Shown: in pieces, positions 27,427 through 38,789 of the stretch
How the letters are laid out: the number at the start of each line of letters is the position of its first letter
Position numbering within the stretch: the stretch's first letter is position 1
Assembly: GCA_018292915.2 (NCBI GenBank)
Contig: JACVVK020000472.1
Coordinates: 1-64,000, forward strand
Direction: 5' to 3'
Length of the DNA: 64,000 nt
Source: Batillaria attramentaria
Lineage: Eukaryota > Mollusca > Gastropoda > Batillariidae
Notes under the pieces: generated by a model
Database searches by the model: none
Told to the model about the DNA's origin: nothing
The model's input: only the letters and a program-made list of their open reading frames with translations
Position numbers and translations under genes: made by a program

Positions 27427-27673
27427 AAGTTTTTTTTTTGTTTTGTTGTTGTTGTTGTTGTGTTTGTTGTTGGTTGTTTTGTCGTTTTTTGTTGTTGTTG
27501 TTTTTTTGGGGGGTGGTGTTTGTGTTGTTGTTTTATCATTGTTGTTTTGTTTGGGTTGGGGGGGGGGGTGTTTGTTTGTTTGTTGTTGGGTTTTTTTTGG
27601 GGGGGAGGGGTGTTTGTGTTGTTGTTGTTGTCTGGGGGGTGACTTTTTTTTTGGGGGGGGGGGGGGAGGAGGG
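27427..27673 (+). repeat. G/T-only low-complexity tract
   Basis: About 245 bp of almost pure T and G with (GTT)n units and G runs of 6-12. No gene. Confidence 0.85.
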
Positions 27674-27890
27674 GGCTTTTGCCAGTGTTTGTTTCATTCG
27701 CGGATACGACTGACACTGACGCGATTTTTTCCCCCGTATATGGGCGCTGCAATGCAATGCACTGTCCTCGAACTACGAGGCAAGTTTACAGAAATCCTTT
27801 CACAGTCTCAGTAGCAATGGAAAACTGTGGCAGCACTGGATCATAGTTTTTCAAGCCTCGTGCCGGGTCATAGTCTGCAAGGAAGGCCAG

Positions 27891-28017
27891 TTATCTGCTG
27901 CCGGAGGATGTCAGAAAGTTGACGAAGCCCGATACCATTTTGACAACTGTTGTGGCCAAGTTGTGCACTTTGTCCGGGTTGCAATGGTACATTAGCTCCA
28001 TGATCTCTTTCCAGATT
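27891..28017 (-). CDS. Stanniocalcin-like gene, terminal coding exon
   Basis: The acceptor is a long T tract ending CCTTCAG. The exon encodes KIWKEIMELMYHC and a C-terminal tail ending SSGSR, then TAA at 27891-27893. I found no canonical AATAAA on the minus strand just downstream, so the 3' end is unplaced. Confidence 0.7.
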
Positions 28018-30242
28018 CTGAAGGAAAAAAAAATACAAGAAATAATGTTTGAGTCAACACACAGACAAAGCTCAACAATTATACACATCAGTCGGCGCTT
28101 CTATTCTATTCCCACGAGTTGTCCTGGGCTACGGGAAGTAACTCAAGCCCACTGATATGATTATTTCCTTCCTCATAGAGTTGCGTACCGTGTTGCCCTC
28201 CAAAAATGCTTCGTTGGTCTTCAATCCAATTGATGGGGCGGGGAGGAGGAAGGTTTTGCGCATTACTTCCCATTCGAAACTACCATTATTTCCTTTTATA
28301 CGTTGTTTCGTTCACATCAGTTACTAATTTGATTGCGTGATGACAGATGCAGTATAATTAACTTCTGCTAAAGCCGCGCCCATTCAGTTTCAGTTATGCA
28401 CATAGATCCTCAGTTCTGAGCTGTTTCAGTCGAATTTCCCGGAAGGCCGGACAAAAAATTAAAAACAGACAAATAAACAAATAAGTAAATAAATAAATGA
28501 TCAAGCGATCAATAGATTAATAGGTTTTGGCTCGTATCATAGTCCAGTCTTAGCACTGAACTACGGCTCAAACAAGGCTCTAATTATGTACGTGTCTTAA
28601 TCACGTTACGCCAAACATTTGTTCAGTGTGGCATAAGGAGCCCGGGTTCATTTGTGAGCTTAGAAAAGTTAACTTGTGTCGCTTTACGGTTATCGCGTTC
28701 AGTTCGTGAGTTAGAATCCCTACTGGGGCCGTTCGTGCTGGCTTTCTTCTTGTCAGTCTCCGACAGTCTTTGATATCACCCTTACACGGTGGAAAACCGT
28801 GAAAAAAAATAAAAATAAAAAACCCAACCACCTATGCCTACCTGTTAACGTTTTTTTTTTAATAATAATAATAATTATTATTATTATTATTATTATTATC
28901 CATAAAATTTTGCACAGTAAGAATGGAAATTCGTCTTTGGGCTCACAGAAAAAAGTATCCATTCTGATAAAACACCTGAGTAAAAACAAACTTAAATCAC
29001 TGCCTGGACTGACTCTGTTGGCTGTTGTCCATTATCTTTTATCTGTTTTCCGTTTAATACTACTAGTATTCACACTCACTTCAGCGCGCCTGACTTGAAG
29101 AGATATTTCGGTTGGAAGACATCCGTGAACACAGCAGCGTTCTCCTCCGCCACATCACAGAACCCGTTGGAGGCGTAGCACGAGGAGACGAGATCGAATG
29201 CGTCGTGGGACAGACGATGGCAGTCCACCTTGTCTTGCTTGTAGTATTGCAGCAGTCCGCGAGTGAGACATCGGGCAGTTCCGTTCACGAACTCTTGACC
29301 CTAAAAATGACAAGTCAAATTAGAATGAGGAAGGTCACTATCCATGGGCCGGGTTTTCTTGGTTTACCTGGAGGTTTTAGAGTTCAGAAACTGTAGAGAC
29401 GGAACCCTTGTTTCTGAGAATTGATTACTGATTAACTCACTTCCTGCCGAATCAGTTTGGGGTCGGTTGTGCACCCAGTGGCCTCACTAAAAAAAAAGTT
29501 ATGATAATAATAATTCAAATTATGGATTTAAATCTGGCTTGGTGGAAGTGTTGCATTTTGATTATACTCGTCACGTGTTTGCTGCGATAAGCCGTTGGGG
29601 AACCGTTCATCTTGCCTGATTTTTGCACACATATAGTCGGGGCCAAAACCGAAAGAGTCAAAAACGTGGGATACACATGCACGGTACGACTGGAAATTAA
29701 TTATTAAAGGCACTCTGGGTGTGCTGAAAATCATATCAGAAAACATATCCCGTGGCATACTGAGGGGGTGGGTGGGTGTTTGGGAGTTTAACGTCCTTTT
29801 CCACCACATAAGGCATGCTGAGGGCCTAATCCAAGCGGGTAGACTGCCTTCTATTGACAGCACCAGAAACGCCTTTAAAATTCTGCAAATAGGAATCAAG
29901 ATTCAAACGACTTTATTTGTGTCCATCAAGAACAAATTTGTTTTTTGTTCAGGGGCATGAATAAATAAAATAAAAATAAAATAAAGGGTTAATAATTAAA
30001 GGTAGCTTCACTATGTATAACTAATATAAGACAAGCAAACTAAAACTGATAAGAAAGGACACAGTGCATAAAACTGATTAACCACTAATTTACCAACTAA
30101 CTAGTCTGAGGAGTTATAATACTGGTGGGTAAAAGTAGAAATTACGCTAACTAAATACACTCAAATTCCAATATTATCTACATACCACTTCCACCACCAC
30201 CCCTCCTCTCCCCCTCTCTCTCCTTCATTACATGTCACACCG

Positions 30243-30318
<76 letters not shown>

Positions 30319-31455
30319 AGAGAGAGAAAGAGAGAGAACATATAGGAAACACCCAAGCTCAGGCCCAAGCAGTGCTTTCTGCATGCATTTGGTAGCCGAA
30401 AGGCGGTGCTGTCGCGGTAGCCAGAACCACTGACTGTCACTTTGCGATAAACACATTTGAGGAGGGTCGCTTGCTTGGCTTGACCGTTGCACAAGACAAT
30501 GTGACACCGACAAGACATAAATCACCTGAGGCCTACAGTGAGACGTAGCAGCTATCTAAGGTATGCATTTGCCTCTTTTGTAAATTCTTACTCGATACTG
30601 AGCACTCAGCAAAGGAAATCGCGAAAACAAGACCCTTTTCTATGTTTGATACAATTAAATCGATGTAAAATCATATTTTGTAAATAGTCTACATAAGTCA
30701 CGTCACTTGTTACGTTTGGTAAACAGAAAATAGTGAAGTCATATGAAATTAATTACCTTTGGAGTGAAGGCTCCATAGACCCGCTCAAAGCGTGCGCAGA
30801 AAGGTGTGCCGAATTTGGCCATGTAGCCGTCCTTGCCGCACGGAAATCTCTCCTCAAAACACTGGTAGAATTCACATCTTCCAGCTTCACCGTGCGCCTC
30901 GCAATCTGGATCAACCGCTGTGTTATTTGTGACAAAAATAAATTTGTGTAAAACTTGTCTGACACGAAAAGTAGGGGTTTTTTTTTTTAGGTTTTAGCCA
31001 CACTCACTCGCTCACTTACTTACTAATAATTCACACACTAATCGATCAGTTAGTGAGTTGATCAGTCATTCAGTCAGCCAGTGAATCAATCAATCAATCA
31101 ATCAATCACCTGGTCGGTCGGTCAGTCACTCACTCACTCACTCACTCACTCACCCAATCAATCAAAGTAAATATACATCAAAGTAAGTGAAGGAGACCCA
31201 ATGCAGTCAATCAAAGTAAAAACTCAAAGTAATCAAAGAAGAGAAATTTAAACTATTCTAGAAAGTCAATCTTTATTTATTCGTTCATTTCTTTATCAAT
31301 TTACCCATTTATCTATTTGTTCGTTTTGGCATAATTTTATACAAAAACTTACGTTTGTCGTCTGCGCTGGCCGTGTTGGCGCGCCCGAAGAACCAACCAG
31401 ACGCTGGCGACACGCCGATGACCGCCATCAATACAGTTGTCTGTAGCAGATCCAT
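27891..31455 (-). CDS. Secreted stanniocalcin-like cysteine-rich protein, 4 coding exons
   Basis: Joined coding exons (minus strand, in order) are 31353-31455, 30757-30917, 29080-29300 and 27891-28017: 612 nt, 203 residues plus TAA. All internal junctions are AG/GT and the phases join without a break. Residues 1-20 look like a signal peptide (hydrophobic LLQTTVLMAVIGV, then SPASG), so the protein should be secreted. The mature part has ten cysteines at about 40, 49, 54, 61, 75, 99, 115, 129, 136 and 174. Landmarks are CEFYQCFEE, GQEFVNGTARC, and CYxxxxFCxxAxxN. This spacing matches the stanniocalcin family (glycoprotein hormones with five intrachain disulfides, acting on calcium and phosphate balance in vertebrates). 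N94 in NGT is a possible glycosylation site. Overall length is close to, but shorter than, vertebrate stanniocalcins. The family call rests on remembered pattern, not a search; another secreted ten-cysteine molluscan family is possible. Function in this animal is unknown. Confidence 0.7.
28690..28802 (+). mobile_element. SINE family A, diverged head-truncated copy
   Basis: GTTCGTGAGTTAGAATCCC, CTGGGGCC, TTTGATATCACCCTTACACG and GTGGAAAACCGTG are recognisable. Lies in intron 3 of the stanniocalcin-like gene. Confidence 0.6.
29080..29300 (-). CDS. Stanniocalcin-like gene, coding exon 3
   Basis: The acceptor is TTTTTAG and the donor GTGAGTG. The exon encodes residues 89-161 plus two bases, including GQEFVNGTARC and the CYASNGFCDVAEEN segment that is most like stanniocalcin. 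Confidence 0.75.
29448..29700 (+). repeat. Dispersed repeat R, copy 2
   Basis: Same block order as copy 1, plus an upstream CAGTGGCCTCACTAAAAAAA segment that copy 3 also has. Intron 2 of the stanniocalcin-like gene. Confidence 0.65.
29768..29811 (-). mobile_element. SINE family A, ~45-bp 3' stub
   Basis: Only GGTGGGTGTTTGGGAGTTTA and ACGTCCTTTTCCACCACATA remain. Flanks GGCATACTGAGGG and GGCATGCTGAGGG differ at one base. This lies upstream of the terminal two exons of the stanniocalcin-like gene's introns. Confidence 0.68.
30243..30336 (+). repeat. (CA)n(GA)n microsatellite
   Basis: In intron 2 of the stanniocalcin-like gene. Confidence 0.88.
30757..30917 (-). CDS. Stanniocalcin-like gene, coding exon 2
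   Basis: The acceptor is AACACAG and the donor GTAATT, both on the minus strand. The exon encodes residues 35-88, including cysteines 40, 49, 54, 61 and 75 (CEFYQCFEERFPC region). Confidence 0.75.
31353..31455 (-). CDS. Stanniocalcin-like gene, coding exon 1 (signal peptide)
   Basis: The ATG at 31453-31455 is followed by a hydrophobic leader. The exon ends ...GACGACAAAC before the donor GTAAGT (minus strand) and leaves one base of a codon. A pyrimidine-rich acceptor (TTTTTCTTTGACCCAG) lies at about 31505-31520, so this exon probably starts in 5' UTR near 31501-31504. Confidence 0.7.
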
Positions 31456-31718
31456 CTTGATAGGAAGCAAAGACAGTTTGTTGCTGTGGTGGTTCTGATG
31501 TCTGCTGGGTCAAAGAAAAATGCAGGTGTATGAGACCAACATCGCCTGTGCAGAAGTTCAGGATTGGCTACGCTTTGCCGTGTCTCATCCTACCCAATGG
31601 ACAAGTACGATATTTAAAAAAAACAAACAAACAAACAAACAAACAGAAAAAACCTTCATGAATGTGAAATTAAGAAATGCAGTCATGAACTTTGGGTTTC
31701 GTATAATATCTCTCTTTA

Positions 31719-31754
<36 letters not shown>

Positions 31755-32110
31755 ACGTTTAAGATTGTTTCCTTTTCTTTTTTCTTTGGATGCGCATGAC
31801 CATGTCAGCAAAGACCTTGGAATCAGAAATGTTTCCAAGATCTTTGATGTCAGTCTCGACTGCTGCAGTCGGTAAAATCTCGAAGCAAAGAAATGTAGAG
31901 AAATCCACTAAACACTCCCTCATTAACTTTGAAATTTAAAACTGAACCAATCAGTATTATTCGCACACACCAGAGGAAAACGCACTGCTCTCACCAAAAT
32001 TATTTGTACACACATACACACACATACACGAGTGTCTCTTATCACAATCGCGACTGACCTAAGACTGAGGTAGCGCCTGTCACAACTGATACTAAGAAGC
32101 ATGTACTTAC

Positions 32111-32150
32111 TATCGGTGAGTGAAGGGCAGATGAATCGGAAGATATTGGC
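32111..32150 (-). other. Candidate 5' UTR exon of the stanniocalcin-like gene
   Basis: A strong donor (GATA|GTAAGTA on the minus strand, intron beginning at 32110) lies ~35-40 bp below the expected start site of the TATA box at 32173-32180. Splicing from here to the acceptor near 31501-31504 would give a short non-coding first exon. The upper boundary is estimated from TATA spacing only. Confidence 0.4.
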
Positions 32151-32172
32151 TTTGGGAAGGGAAGTCATTCAG

Positions 32173-32180
32173 TATTTATA
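32173..32180 (-). promoter_or_regulatory. TATA box for the stanniocalcin-like gene
   Basis: The minus strand reads TATAAATA. The start site is expected about 25-30 bp downstream, near 32145-32150, just before a good splice donor at 32110. Position and strand fit the gene below it. Confidence 0.5.
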
Positions 32181-32245
32181 AGATACCTAGACAGGGGGAA
32201 GCCATACTGACTCACTGGTTTCGAAAGCTGACGTAACATTAGTCT

Positions 32246-32259
<14 letters not shown>

Positions 32260-32276
<17 letters not shown>

Positions 32277-34320
32277 CTAACGGAGTATGTGGGAGTGGGT
32301 TTTTTGGGGATGCTTCCCTCTGGTGTGTAGACTGTGTCACCTTTTACTCACGACGGACCACCACCACCCCCACGACCCTTCCCGTTCACCCTTTCTCCTC
32401 TCCCTCTACGTATCTACAATGCTTTTATCCTTGACCTGACCCCCCCCCCCCCACCCCCACCCTCCACCACCACATCCCACAACCGTCCTTCTGTCACCGT
32501 GACTCTCACGATCTCTCTCAAAAGGGCGTGACTGTGCAGTGGACCCTTTGGAAAATCCAGGACTTTTGACAAGCGACTCCGATCATGTGAATACTGAACA
32601 GCCGTGTCATTGTCCTGGCCGGTCGACCATATACGGACGGAAATGATTTTGAATTGCAACAAATCATGCACCGCTCCAGTAAATTTCAGTGTTACGCACA
32701 CGTCGTTATGATTTCTAAAGCCAAGGCGTATGCCATAAAAGATGGGGGTTGTTTTTACTGTTGTTGTTGTTGTTGTTTAGTGTTCTTTGGTTTTGTTTGT
32801 TTTTGACACAATTCTTGGTTTTCCATGAGTGATCATCATCAATCGGGCTGATTTTCTCAGTCCATCAAAACTGCTTGAATAAAACTAAGCTAAAATCTCT
32901 GGGGTCATTCCTGCATGTGCAAAAACTTCCCAGGGATCATTTTTTACGTGTTAAAATAAACAAATATCTGTTATTTAAAAAACAACAACAACAACAAACC
33001 CACTCTAAAACTGCTTCCCGCTGAAGAAGAGTGTGAATAGCGATTCGCACCAACACCCACGAACCTAATACACTCTCACACACAGAGAATCGCTGGTAAC
33101 AGGGCATAAATGCTTTTCATATCTATGACGCTTAGGCCCCCCCTTTTTTTTTTCGACTGACGGTAGACATATTAGGACTGATGGTGACTTGGCTGTCGCG
33201 GCGCACATAGTTCCTGTGTGACCTCATCGGTACAATGGCCGTGCTGTCATGGGGAACAAAAGACGCTGTCAAACACTCGCCTTCACCGCACACATGTTCA
33301 CGTTCCTGTTAGTAAACTTGCTTCAGTGACTGACCCAGCCGCAACTCTGTACCATCGGCTTTCACTCTGTTTAACCTCTGCCCTGACTAACCCGAGATCG
33401 GCTAACCGAGACCTGCGCCGAGACAAGGAGGAAGAAGGAACTAAAACGAAAATACTCGGTGACAAGGAAAATGGACAAAGTTCTGAACAACTTTGAAGCC
33501 CCTGTAGTATTTCGCAGTGTCAGTGCACAGAAGCGGTGAATTCTGCCCAATTCACAAGGCACAATACATTTTCAGCCTGTTTCAGAGATTATTGTCTGCA
33601 TGAGTTGTCAGTCTCGGAGGTCGGTCTCGATGGTTAGCCGATCTCGGGTCAGTGCAGAGGCTACTTGAAACGAAGTGAAAGCCGATGGTTCAAGAGTTGA
33701 CCCAACATATGCACGAGGGGTTAGTTACACGGCGGACAGTTATTCCTGTGTTACTTCGACTCAAAGAATTGACGACACGTTTGATCTCATGTCTGAGTTG
33801 TGTTCTTTTAAAATATGACCATGCACACTGTTGTATTTTACTCTTGCTATGTCGCTCTCTTCGTGCACTCGCAGAGAAGACAGGGATACAATAGAATGCA
33901 ACCCCAACACTTTATTAACAGAAGATGCGCGGAGAACAAATTCAGTCATGACTTGAAAGAAGAAGAACCCAGAACGCTGTGCAGGGCTGCTCAGTTATAT
34001 ATTAAACAGGTCAGATCTAGAACATTCCTCAATTTACGGGCAAGTTCGAAATCTTTCCAAGGTGACGTAATCTACTGACGTTAATGCACCACTGGCCAGC
34101 ATGTTCTGGGATGGTCTAGAACTTTCCATCGAAATGCAGTGGCTTTTTGCGATCTCTACTGTGACAACACACACATTTTGCACAACTTGATATTTATCCC
34201 ACAAACATCTTGTCAAGTTAAGCAAAATGGAATTGACACAATCAAATAAGTGCACGAACTGTGTGGAAACCGATTTTATTGATTCATATTATTATTTTTT
34301 TTGCTGACACTGTAAGCCTG
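32260..34320. other. Intergenic between the stanniocalcin-like gene and the DUF885 pair; no gene seen
   Basis: (GA)n near 32246, C-rich tract at 32440-32465, (TTG)n at 32757-32777. Open frames are short and patternless. Confidence 0.45.
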
Positions 34321-34329
34321 AAAGTTAGC

Positions 34330-34577
34330 TCAGCCTAGTCTTGTGATAGGTGATACCGGTCTTACCTGGCTACCGGGCTGCTCATCGGTTCAACCGGTTT
34401 ATCCAGCTTTCTTCCCCCAAACAATTTTTTTTTTTAAACTGAGAAAACAAAACAAACAAAGAAAAAAACAAAACAAAACAAAAACAGGATAGGTAGGTGC
34501 CGGGGCGACGCGCTTCCCCCGGCCGGGGAAAGCAGCCCAAATTTCTCGAAAGGGACAATAGAGTAGTTTAAAAAAAA
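34330..34577 (+). mobile_element. SINE family D, headless copy
   Basis: Matches the body of 55063-55372 in forward orientation (TGTGATAGGTGATACCGGTC; GACGCGCTTCCCCCGGCCGG; CCCAAATTTCTCGAAAGGGA) with an A-rich middle expansion and a terminal A tract. Confidence 0.68.
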
Positions 34578-35030
34578 AAAACAGAAACAAGTTTGCATCC
34601 ATGCTCAGTCATATTTCAAAATACAGTTTGCATGACAACAAACGACGCCCAAAGTGTGGGTGACTTTCGAATCGGACTAGCACCTGAAACACTCTTCGGC
34701 TCCGCAGTCTTGGCTCACCACTGTGGTTACTGCTAGCAGGGACTTTATGTGGGTCCCTGCTCAGTGCTAGTCAGTAAACTGGCTTCACTCAGTGACCCAA
34801 CGAAGCAGCGTCAGTCCGCACGGCCGGAACTGGTTGCCTTACTCAACAAACAGCTATAGGTCCACGGCCACCGGCGTTGATTCATGCATGCCGTGCATGG
34901 GTTTTATGATCAGGTTTTTCACCTTGGCCCAGTGACTCATGAGCGACTCGATGCGATGCGTAGTAGGAAACGGGTTCAAGTCCTTGCATGGCGAGTTCAT
35001 CCAGGGCTCTCGCACGGTTTTAGTACTGAA

Positions 35031-35690
35031 TTACGTTTTTGTTTTCACTGACTGCCGTGAGTCTTTTTTTTTTTTTTTTCTCAGTCAGGTGTACAATTTT
35101 TGTTTTCACTGACTGCCGTGAGTCATTTTTTTTCTCAGTCAGGTGTACAATTTTTGTTTTCACTGACTGCCGTGAGTCATTTTTTTTTCTCAGTCAGGTG
35201 TACAATTTTTGTTTTCACTGACTACCGTGAGTCATTTTTTTTTCTCAGTCAGGTGTACAATTTTTGTTTTCACTGACTGCCGTGAGTCTTTTTTTTTTCT
35301 CAGTCAGGTGTACAATTTTTGTTTTCACTGACTGCCGTGAGTCATTTTTTTTTTCTCAGTCAGGTGTACAATTTTTGTTTTCACTGACTGCCGTGAGTCA
35401 TTTTTTTTCTCAGTCAGGTGTACAATTTTTGTTTTCACTGACTACCGTGAGTCATTTTTTTTTCTCGGTCAGGTGTACAATTTTTGTTTTCACTGACTGC
35501 CGTGAGTCTTTTTTTTTTCTCAGTCAGGTGTACAATTTTTGTTTTCACTGACTGCCGTGAGTCATTTTTTTTTCTCAGTCAGGTGTACAATTTTTGTTTT
35601 CACTGACTGCCGTGAGTCATTTTTTTTTCTCAGTCAGGTGTACAATTTTTGTTCAGTTGACTGACTGATTTTTTTTTTCTCAGTCAGGTC
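35031..35690 (+). repeat. ~55-bp minisatellite, ~11 units, each with a hairpin
   Basis: The unit is TTTTCACTGACTGCCGTGAG, TCA, T run of 7-16, CTCAGTCAGGTGTACAATTT. CACTGACTG pairs with CAGTCAGGTG across the T run. Length variation is mainly in the T run. Confidence 0.85.
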
Positions 35691-35834
35691 AGTGTACAAC
35701 AAGTCAGTTAGACTGACTAAATTAACGATTTCTATCATACTGAGAACATTTGGCATAAGCAGGTCAGTATGGTCGGAGACCGGCTATGGAACATCAGTTT
35801 CGTCTCTGCATGGTTCGGTACAATATGCATCGCC

Positions 35835-35990
35835 AGTGAACGGTGCCACTGATATACGGCCGGAAGGGAAAAGTTCTTCAAGTTGCCGCCCCAACTGATG
35901 GGACTCGAACTTGAGCTGACCTCAGCCGGTCTCGCCGGCGGCGGCATTCGTGACTGACGAAATCTTAACCACTAGACCACCGACTGCACA
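35835..35990 (-). mobile_element. SINE family C-like, diverged fragment
   Basis: GTGAACGGTGCCACTGATAT, GGGACTCGAACTTGAGC and AATCTTAACCACTAGACCAC match the head half of family C, with an internal palindromic CCGGTCTCGCCGGCGGCGGC insertion. Confidence 0.6.
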
Positions 35991-36298
35991 ACTTGAATAT
36001 AAACCCCAATTTTTTTTTTCACTTTTTGCTAGAAACAAAACAAAACTGAAACACAAGACAATTACGGTGGTCAGGGTTTCAAATTTTTCCAGTCGGGGAA
36101 AAATTTGACCACTGACTCAGTTTTTCACCAAACACTGACGTAATGACAAGACTTTCCGCCGCAGTTTTTCAGTCGCGAAACATGTTTTTTCTAGGTTTTT
36201 TTTTAAGCGAAAGAGCTTGTCACACTTTTCATGATTTTGCATCAATGGTCAATCATACACAGGCGCACATAAAAACTTCATAGTAACTTAAACATAAC

Positions 36299-36629
36299 CA
36301 CAGACCTAAAAAAGATAGACCCCCTGCGGTGCTGGAAGTGTGACGCCGCCGCGCGCCATGTTGCGAGTACCTGGAAGTGCCAGACGCTATCAGCTGTTTA
36401 CATAGCGCACATAGCATTGGCCAGACGCTATCAGCTGTTTACATAGCACGCATAGCATTGGTCCGCTTTATCTTACGTCACATTTCTCATGACGTCTTTC
36501 TAAAGAACTTTGTATTTCGAACGAGGCGTCCTGTACACAGACGGCGAGTTCTGGTATTCACAAGATGGCCGCGATAGCGACACTCGCAGGCAGCGTGCGG
36601 CGGTGGGTCTATCTTTTTTTAGGTCTGTG
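36299..36629. mobile_element. hAT-like MITE with 8-bp target duplication
   Basis: The ends CACAGACCTAAAAAA... at 36299-36323 and the complement at 36604-36629 pair over ~25 bp with one extra T. AACATAAC flanks it exactly at 36291-36298 and 36630-36637. The 8-bp duplication is the hAT hallmark. The core has a tandem ~41-bp duplication (CCAGACGCTATCAGCTGTTT at 36379 and 36420). It lies ~0.8 kb upstream of the DUF885 gene 1 start codon. Confidence 0.8.
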
Positions 36630-36996
36630 AACATAACCTTGCAGTAGATCGACAGCTACTGTCCAAGAGAAGTAACTCCTACGACTACGGCCGCGCTGAT
36701 ATGGCTACTTGATTATATGCCACGTTTTCCCAGGTATAACCATAGGTCGTTGTTTTTGTATGAAGAGGACTTACTCAGAGTGACTTTCTTTAATCGCTTG
36801 CATCAGTTTGGTTAAAGAGCAGGTTATGCAGTCCACTTTTTCAAACGGGTTTTTACAGCTGTGCATTCAGTGTAGTGGAAGTAGTCGACCGTTCTCTATT
36901 TCCCCGAGCAGTACGGTAATGGACCGGAAGGAAGTTTTCTGTGGGATCTTAACTTTTTTTCCCAGCCACTCGTCCCATTCTGCATTTCGTTTGGTT

Positions 36997-37002
36997 GCAT
37001 AT

Positions 37003-37043
<41 letters not shown>
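36997..37043 (+). repeat. (CA)n microsatellite upstream of DUF885 gene 1
   Basis: About 23 CA units, ~395 bp before the start codon. Confidence 0.88.
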
Positions 37044-37045
<2 letters not shown>

Positions 37046-37437
37046 GACAGTGACTGACATCACCGGCATTACTGGAGCAACTTTGAACATTGCTGTAATT
37101 AGAATATCCCATTCACACCAACTAATAATTGTTAAATAAGAATAATAATTATGTCTGTATACTGACATGCTAATCACATGCTTTATATTTATCTTTAACC
37201 ACCCTATTATTGTATTATTTTATGTGCGACGGATCATACAAAACAAAGATTACTAATAAAGCTGTTGGATAGAATTGAATGAATTATTCATGGGCGTAGA
37301 GAATAATACATTCATTATATATTTATAGAGACAATATTATGCAGTATTCATGTATGTAAATAGTGATTGAAAAGTTGATTGTGCTGCTTTCATTACCTCT
37401 ACAGGATCATTGGTAAGCACCTGAACATTCATTTACC

Positions 37438-37593
37438 ATGACAGAGTCCATGGATGTCAAAGTGATGGATCTGTGTGCGGAGGTGTGGTCATGGCGTCTG
37501 GCAGAGAGTCCAGAGCTGGCGACATACTGTGGCATCCACGATAGAGATGACCAGCTTGACGATATCAGCGAGGAAGCTTACGCTAAACGAGAG
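37438..37593 (+). CDS. DUF885 gene 1, exon 1
   Basis: Encodes residues 1-52 and ends in phase 0 (KRE) before the donor GTTTGT. The same exon in gene 2 (61103-61258) is also 156 bp, with 43 of 52 residues identical by eye. A possible 5' UTR acceptor (CCTCTACAG) ends at about 37404. Confidence 0.88.
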
Positions 37594-38629
37594 GTTTGTA
37601 GCTCTATACAAGGTTTCCTGCATAATCACCTCACCTTGCCATTTTCTTTTCATATGGTGGTGAGGTCAGTGTTGCCATTTGTACTTAGTGTCCATATACA
37701 TGTATGTACATCTTGGTTTAGTGATAGTTACATACCCCAGCTTGATCAACTCCCATTGTGTCATAAAAGTGCTTCGCACGGACGCCGCCACTACTGGACC
37801 AGTGGTCTTCCACAAAGGTTATCTTCGAGCTCGGTAAACTTGTAATGTTGCCGTCGACCCCATATGAACTGTACTCCCGGCTCGAATTTACATGTAGCAG
37901 TACGATTACATGTAGCAGTATGTTCAGTATGATTCATCCGCTCCTCACAAACTGGTGACGTCCCTTTAGACGGTCACCCGGATGTGCCTGTCAACATTAG
38001 ATTTCACCATGTCGTCAGTTAGTATTGCTTCAGCGTCAGTTGTGCCAGTACTTCACAGGCGTGCTAGGCGAGAGGGGCATGCTGCCGTAGGTAGGTCAGA
38101 TTGACTGCTCGGCCGCTGACCTGTGAACCAGTGTACGCGTTTACAGTTGTAGGGTAATTAGGTGTCATGTGATATGGGGGGGGGGGGGGGGGGGGATGTG
38201 TGTGCGCATCAGTGTGAGTGGGTGTTTGTGGGAACATAATATTTATTGGGTAATTTCCCTTTTATGGGATCTAATAAAATAGTCTTGTCACCATAATAAG
38301 CTTAGGTCGATCTGTGAACTTAAACAAGCTGCAAAATGTGTATTCGTACCTAGCATCATGTAAAATTCTTGGCCCAAACAGCGGAAACATGGAAGACCAG
38401 TAGAAGCTCTGTTTCCATGCACACTAAAAAAGAAAAAAAAGAAATCAAGCTTGAGTTAGAAGACATCTTATGCTACCACATAAACTAATAATAAAAGAAT
38501 GGCAAGTGAACTGGAGGAATCCCAGTTCACAGTATGTTAATGATAATAATAATCTCATTTCTAGCAGATGCTGGTTCAAAGTGCTTGTCATTTTGTTAAA
38601 ACAACACACACACACACACACGCACACGC

Positions 38630-38670
<41 letters not shown>

Positions 38671-38719
38671 GACACACACACACAGTGACACACACACAAA
38701 GTGACACGCACACACACAC

Positions 38720-38789
<70 letters not shown>

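Noticed and set aside
31923..32168. 81-codon minus-strand frame near the stanniocalcin-like promoter
   Set aside because: It overlaps the TATA-to-donor region and the following intron. No conserved pattern.
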